DNA of 64,000 bases from Pedobacter nutrimenti (GTDB taxonomy: Bacteria > Bacteroidota > Bacteroidia > Sphingobacteriales > Sphingobacteriaceae). The DNA lies in assembly GCF_003208655.1 (NCBI RefSeq), contig NZ_QKLU01000005.1, forward strand, positions 30,889 through 94,888, read 5' to 3'. This document shows, in pieces, positions 63,189-64,000 of this stretch (position 1 is its first letter; every line of letters starts with the position of its first letter). Below the pieces are notes generated by a model that did not search any database, was not told the DNA's origin, and saw only the letters and a program-made list of their open reading frames with translations. Both the position numbers and the translations under genes were made by a program.

Positions 63189-63222
63189 AAAAAGGTCCTG
63201 AGCGAACTCAGGACCTTTTTCT
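63189..63222 (-). terminator. Terminator of the small lipoprotein gene
   Basis: AAAGGTCCTGAG and CTCAGGACCTTT are perfect arms around CGAA, with A and T runs on both sides. Confidence 0.92.
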
Positions 63223-63236
63223 GAAAATACTTTTGA

Positions 63237-63461
63237 CTAGTGTTTAACTTCAGTTTTAGTAGTAGTAGTTTTAACTGTAGTATCTTTTTTAGTAGTATCA
63301 GCTTTAACTGTAGTGTCAGCTTTAACTGTAGTATCAGCTTTGATAGCTGAAGAATCTTGTGCAGATGAATCAGCACCAGTAGATTTTTTCTCAGAGTTAC
63401 AAGCAGCTACTGATAAAGATAAAGCTAAAGCTAAAAAGCCAAATTTAAATAAGTTTTTCAT
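63237..63461 (-). CDS. Small Thr/Asp/Lys-repeat lipoprotein
   Basis: The 74-residue protein has a signal peptide with a lipobox at Cys21 (SVAAC), then a low-complexity mature part in which KADTTV recurs, followed by TTTKTEV. It should be a short, unstructured lipid-anchored peptide, perhaps abundant in the envelope. The matching DNA is a run of 18-base units. A possible -7 element (TACTTTTG, minus strand) lies at 63612-63619, which would leave a leader of about 146 bases. Function unknown. Confidence 0.8.
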   Translation of the reverse strand: MKNLFKFGFLALALSLSVAACNSEKKSTGADSSAQDSSAIKADTTVKADTTVKADTTKKDTTVKTTTTKTEVKH

Positions 63462-63671
63462 TCTAATTTCCGTTTTAAATAATTAATTAATTTTACATCT
63501 TAATACCGGTAACTTTAAAAGGTAACCCTCAATTTGAAAAAAAAATAAAAATATTTTTTTTGTTGTTTTTGGGTCACTGTTTATCTGTAATGGGTATTAA
63601 GATAAAAGTGGCACAAAAGTAAAATTTTTATTTATAATTGGGTTACCATTCACATAAAAAAGTATTAATTG

Positions 63672-64000
63672 GTGAGTAAGAAGTTAAGCAGTTCAGTTCC
63701 AACAGATAGAGAGGTTGTTTTAGGGATACTAAATAACTCAGAAGATGCGCTTAATAAATTGTATGTGGGGTATTACCCGATGGTATTGCAGTTTATTTTA
63801 AATAATAACGGTGAGCAGGAGGATGCAAAAGATGTGTATCAGGAGGCCATTATTATTTTATATAATAAAATTAAGGGCGGTAATTTTGAATTAAGCAGCA
63901 AACTAAAAACGTATATATATTCTGTCTGCAGACGCATCTGGTTGAAAAAGCTATCGAAAGAAAGCAAAAAAGCAGTTAACGTTACAGACTTTGAAGATAT
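63672..64000 (+). CDS. Sigma-70 family (ECF-type) RNA polymerase sigma factor, truncated by the window edge
   Basis: The open frame runs to the last base and encodes at least 109 residues. REVVLGILNNSEDALNKLYVGYYPMVLQFI looks like sigma region 2.1, EDAKDVYQEAIIILYNKI matches the DxxQE(A/T)(F/I) segment of region 2.2, and LKTYIYSVCRRIWLKKL matches region 2.4. There is no ATG: the start is GTG at 63672 or the adjoining TTG at 63669, since a stop lies directly before. Region 4 lies beyond the window. Confidence 0.82.
   Translation, partial: MSKKLSSSVPTDREVVLGILNNSEDALNKLYVGYYPMVLQFILNNNGEQEDAKDVYQEAIIILYNKIKGGNFELSSKLKTYIYSVCRRIWLKKLSKESKKAVNVTDFED

Noticed and set aside
1..64000. CRISPR arrays, insertion sequences, prophage or rRNA
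   Set aside because: I looked for regularly spaced repeats, transposase motifs, integrase-tRNA junctions and rRNA signatures and found none; the tRNA-His has no adjacent integrase or duplicated 3' end.

Overview
The window looks like a chromosome segment of a Sphingobacteriaceae member (phylum Bacteroidota), most like Pedobacter. The evidence is a fused MurF-Alr protein, type III glutamine synthetase, a short 286-residue primary sigma factor, TonB/CarboxypepD-type outer-membrane proteins, DUF5686 and DUF6266 proteins, and many promoters with the Bacteroidota -7 element TAnnTTTG. GC is moderate and most genes are core housekeeping genes. I see no rRNA, CRISPR array, insertion sequence or prophage.

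Layout. 1-6.2 kb: NAD(P)-binding protein, murF-alr, a DUF502 membrane protein, a LOG-family protein and a sodium/solute symporter. 6.4-12.4 kb: recR, an SDR, then a tryptophan operon trpD-trpF-trpB-trpA preceded by a leader peptide with three consecutive Trp codons and a full set of competing hairpins, then a YciO-type protein. 12.4-17.3 kb: a glutamate-synthase-like FMN protein, asnS, a 500-base T-tract region that ends in a likely small RNA, and sucC. 17.6-24.8 kb: LolD-like ATPase operon, S41 and M28 peptidase lipoproteins, aldo/keto reductase, long-form GAPDH. 24.9-32.5 kb: rpoD, DUF1508, MBL hydrolase, lpdA and an Oar-like TonB receptor. 32.5-41.1 kb: PHP-domain metallohydrolase with a 5'-nucleotidase, DUF6266, purM, glnN. 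41.3-46.2 kb: TonB, a BamA/TamA-like barrel, DUF5686. 46.4-49.6 kb: gloA2-trmN6-phosphodiesterase-fbp operon and rnhA. 49.7-55.9 kb: the more accessory part, with a BlaI-type repressor lacking its BlaR1 partner, a heptad-repeat secreted protein, a polysaccharide-lyase-like lipoprotein, an acyltransferase, a surface alpha/beta hydrolase fusion and a secreted NTR/TIMP-like protein. 56.2-63.5 kb: tRNA-His, a second likely small RNA, ubiX, the mtaB-lgt-IMPase operon, a repeat-rich intergenic block, nfu, purB and a small lipoprotein. A sigma-70 family gene runs off the right edge.

The most informative non-coding signals are the trp attenuator, two promoter-plus-terminator units that carry no gene, an array of helically phased T-tracts, two long imperfect hairpins in one intergenic block, and a recurring arrangement in which the -7 element sits so close to the start codon that the mRNA should be leaderless or nearly so. 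All functional calls rest on reading motifs by eye; no database search was run.
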